Origin: Candidatus Dormiibacterota bacterium
GTDB taxonomy: Bacteria; Chloroflexota; Dormibacteria; Dormibacterales; Dormibacteraceae
DNA: 21,709 nucleotides
Direction of reading: 5' to 3'
Assembly: GCA_955652585.1 (NCBI GenBank)
Contig: CATPBF010000173.1
Span: 1 to 21,709 of the forward strand
The translations under genes and the position numbers were made by a program. Within the stretch, counting starts at the first letter, position 1; every line of letters starts with the position of its first letter. Of this stretch, positions 20,150 to 21,709 are shown in pieces. The notes under the pieces were generated by a model that saw only the letters and a program-made list of their open reading frames with translations, had not been told where the DNA came from and did not search any database.

Positions 20150-20731
20150 TCAAAAATCGATGCCGCGGATCGCGCGCACGCCGCGATCGAATGCGTGCTT
20201 CACCTTTCTCATCTCTGTGACTGTGTCCGCGACGTCGACCAGCTCCGCCGGCGCATCGCGCCCAGTCGCGATCACGTTCACCGAGGGTGGGCGGTTGCGG
20301 ATGACATCGACCACCTCTGAAATCGGAATCCAGCCCCAGTTCATGGGATAGGTGATCTCGTCGAGGACGACGAGCCCGTACTGGCCCGACTGGATCTTCT
20401 CCTTGCTCACGGACCACGCATGCCGCGCCACGGCCTCAGTGCGGTCCATGTCCTTGCTGTCCCAGGTGAAGCCGTCCCCGATCGTCAGCCACTCGATGCC
20501 AAGGCTTTTCGCGGCCTTTTCCTCACCGACCTTCCACTTGCCCGACTTGACGAACTGGATCACGCATACCTTCCAGCCCCGCGCCGCCGCGCGCATCGCG
20601 GTACCAAAGGCAGCGGTCGACTTGCCCTTCCCGTCCCCGGTGTTCACCATCACGATCGAAGGCGCTTTGGCGGTGGCCGGTGCGGGCCCTTTGGTGGGGA
20701 CGTCCTTAGGTTTCGACTTGCGGTCGGCCAC
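20150..20731 (-). CDS. cobO: Corrinoid (cob(I)yrinic acid a,c-diamide) adenosyltransferase
   Basis: A 193-residue CobA/CobO/BtuR-type ATP:corrinoid adenosyltransferase. It moves the adenosyl group of ATP to Co(I) of a corrinoid to make adenosylcobalamin, and is found in the cytosol. The P-loop is TGDGKGKST (31-39). VCVIQFVKSGKWKVGEEKAA and LVVLDEITYPMNWGWI (Walker-B-like) are typical, followed by NVIATGRDAPAELVDVADTV near the end. The first 24 residues are a Lys/Pro/Ala-rich extension. GTG 20731 is the start, 9 nt after a TAGCAT hexamer. It is convergent with the ComB-family gene; other cobalamin genes are not in view. BtuR versus CobO cannot be separated here. Confidence 0.93.
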   Translation of the reverse strand: MADRKSKPKDVPTKGPAPATAKAPSIVMVNTGDGKGKSTAAFGTAMRAAARGWKVCVIQFVKSGKWKVGEEKAAKSLGIEWLTIGDGFTWDSKDMDRTEAVARHAWSVSKEKIQSGQYGLVVLDEITYPMNWGWIPISEVVDVIRNRPPSVNVIATGRDAPAELVDVADTVTEMRKVKHAFDRGVRAIRGIDF

Positions 20732-20796
20732 GGGGAACGAATGCTAGTCGAGGTAGCTTCGCCCCGCGACCTCCCTGTCGGGCCTGCGTATGAAGG

Positions 20797-21117
20797 CTAG
20801 CTCCAGGATCTGCGCCTGGCCCCGCCGCCTGCAAACAGGCGCACGACCAGGAGCAAGACCACAGCGCCGGCAAACGCCACGACCATCTCGCTGATGATCG
20901 GGTGGCCGATCACCTGCACGTTGACGTGGAAGGCGCTCGCCAGAAAGCCGCCGATGAACGCGCCGATGATCCCGACGATGATGTCGCCGAACAGGCCCAG
21001 CCCATGGCCGAGCGCGACGCGGCTGGCGAGGAATCCCGCCACCAGTCCGACCAGGCACCAGATCAGGATCGTGTCCAGGTCGAGGTTGATCGCGGAACCG
21101 TTGATGGAAATGGCCAT
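20797..21117 (-). CDS. GlsB/YeaQ/YmgE-family small membrane protein
   Basis: A 106-residue paralogue with an AAAGGGGG ribosome-binding site before ATG 21117. Three hydrophobic segments (about 15-33, 42-65, 74-95) follow the family pattern: DTILIWCLVGLVAGFLASRV, GHGLGLFGDIIVGIIGAFIGGF, then IISEMVVAFAGAVVLLLVVRLF. The tail is Gly/Arg-rich. It is 47 bp downstream of a near-identical protein (21165-21461), so the two look like a tandem duplication in one unit. Probably an envelope stress protein, by family. Confidence 0.88.
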   Translation of the reverse strand: MAISINGSAINLDLDTILIWCLVGLVAGFLASRVALGHGLGLFGDIIVGIIGAFIGGFLASAFHVNVQVIGHPIISEMVVAFAGAVVLLLVVRLFAGGGARRRSWS

Positions 21118-21164
21118 ATTCGTTCCCCCTTTGCCAAGGAGAACGCACAGGTGGGCTCTGTTCC

Positions 21165-21461
21165 CTAATGCTCTCCGCGGCCCCGGCCGAAGCCGAAGAT
21201 TCTCAGGATGAACAGCAGGATCACCGCACCGACGAACGCGACCACCATCGCGGTGATGATCGGGTGCCCGCTGATGGCGAAGTTGATCTTGAAAACCTCG
21301 GCCAGCACGCCGCCGATGAACGCGCCCAACACGCCGGCCACGAGGTCGCCCAGCAGCCCGAGGCCGTGACCCAGCGCCACCCGGCTGGCGAGCGCCCCAG
21401 CCACCAGTCCGACCAGGATCCAGATGAGGATCGTGTCGACGTCGAGACGGATGTCAATCAC
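21165..21461 (-). CDS. GlsB/YeaQ/YmgE-family small membrane protein
   Basis: A 98-residue paralogue starting at GTG 21461 with AAGGGAG just upstream. It shares DTILIW-LVGLVAG-LASRVALGHGLGL and GHPII--MVVAF-GAV with the adjacent copy, and again has three hydrophobic segments. The protein ends with a short Gly/Arg tail (GFGRGRGEH). Divergence between the two copies is mostly in the loops and the N-terminal residues. It lies 41 bp downstream of the flavoprotein gene's end, and may be in the same transcript. Confidence 0.88.
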   Translation of the reverse strand: MIDIRLDVDTILIWILVGLVAGALASRVALGHGLGLLGDLVAGVLGAFIGGVLAEVFKINFAISGHPIITAMVVAFVGAVILLFILRIFGFGRGRGEH

Positions 21462-21502
21462 TTCACCGACTCCCTTCTAAGCAGACGGACGTTCGATGCA
21501 GA

Positions 21503-21709
21503 TCATGCGGCTTTGGCCGCCAGATCCTGAAGGACAGCGCCCAGGACGCGGTTGAACGCAGGGAATGGGTGGATCACGTCGGCGAGCGTGCGCAGCGGTG
21601 TGCCGGCCCTCAATGCGAGCACCAGCTCGCCCAGGATCTCGCCCGCTCGCGGCGTCACCATCGTCGCCCCCACCAGCACCCCGCGGTCCCGGTCGCCGAT
21701 GAGCTTCAA
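21503..21709 (-). CDS. C-terminal part of a pyridine nucleotide-disulfide oxidoreductase-type flavoprotein
   Basis: The last 68 codons of a gene cut by the right edge. The piece MKLIGDRDRGVLVGATMVTP (first residue coded TTG and internal) with AGEILGELVLALRAGTPLRT and the near-terminal IHPFPAFNRVLGAVLQDL is the dimerisation domain of enzymes such as dihydrolipoamide dehydrogenase and mercuric reductase, where the HPxPxF histidine acts as the active-site base at the partner subunit. The N-terminal FAD and NAD domains and the redox CxxxxC are outside the window, so the exact enzyme cannot be named. Confidence 0.83.
   Translation of the reverse strand: MKLIGDRDRGVLVGATMVTPRAGEILGELVLALRAGTPLRTLADVIHPFPAFNRVLGAVLQDLAAKAA

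Noticed and set aside
1..21709. tRNA, rRNA, insertion sequence, phage or CRISPR array
   Set aside because: Intergenic gaps are all under about 210 bp and none shows cloverleaf boxes, terminal repeats with a transposase, or evenly spaced repeats.

Overview
This is a 21.7-kb, high-GC, densely coding bacterial chromosome segment with no phage, IS, CRISPR, tRNA or rRNA gene that I can see. About 31 protein genes are present, two of them cut by the window edges. Start codons are often GTG. Several genes seem to lack a Shine-Dalgarno and have a -10-like hexamer 6-8 nt before the start, which suggests leaderless mRNAs. Multi-gene runs are joined by 4-nt stop/start overlaps. No LPS or outer-membrane genes appear, and the MacA-like adaptor has no outer-membrane partner nearby. 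Together this fits a high-GC, probably monoderm soil-type lineage (Chloroflexota/Dormibacterota-like or an actinobacterial relative). That placement is inference, not a determination.

Layout. 1-1.3 kb: the end of an unknown gene, a monoglyceride-lipase-like hydrolase and a small GlsB/YeaQ-type membrane protein. 1.3-4.5 kb (minus): PadR regulator, DHA2/EmrB-type drug exporter and a second alpha/beta hydrolase, under a promoter overlapped by a 24-bp palindrome. 4.5-10.9 kb (plus): an eight-gene run of ECF sigma factor, zinc-finger anti-sigma factor, polytopic membrane protein, MacA-like adaptor, MacB-type ATPase, MacB-type permease, DUF5666-like anchored protein and small membrane protein. 10.9-11.4 kb (minus): GNAT acetyltransferase. 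11.5-15.3 kb (plus): folB, larC, folD and folC, a folate set with a nickel-pincer cofactor gene inserted. 15.4-17.7 kb: a PspC-domain protein, then an SDR and a membrane protein (minus) divergent from an HxlR regulator. 17.9-19.0 kb: a zinc-ribbon/degenerate-GGDEF protein overlapped by a histidine phosphatase that seems to start at CTG. 19.0-21.7 kb: cupin, a divergent ComB-family protein, corrinoid adenosyltransferase, two GlsB-type proteins and the C-terminus of a flavoprotein disulfide reductase-like enzyme.

Most interesting signal. Three intergenic sites (about 4519-4619 plus, 13947-14031 plus, 17731-17831 minus) carry the same roughly 100-bp composite element. It has a conserved upstream box (CTTtAACAaGGnGGGTTG-like), TTGnnS-17 bp-TAGRNT promoter spacing, and 21-25 nt later a G-rich block (GGGCT-GGGGGAGGG) that can form a hairpin whose stem differs between copies but still pairs. 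It precedes the ECF sigma operon and folC, and the third copy points antisense into hxlR. I know of no description of it. It may be a sigma/activator-specific promoter with a structured leader, or a mobile repeat that carries a promoter.
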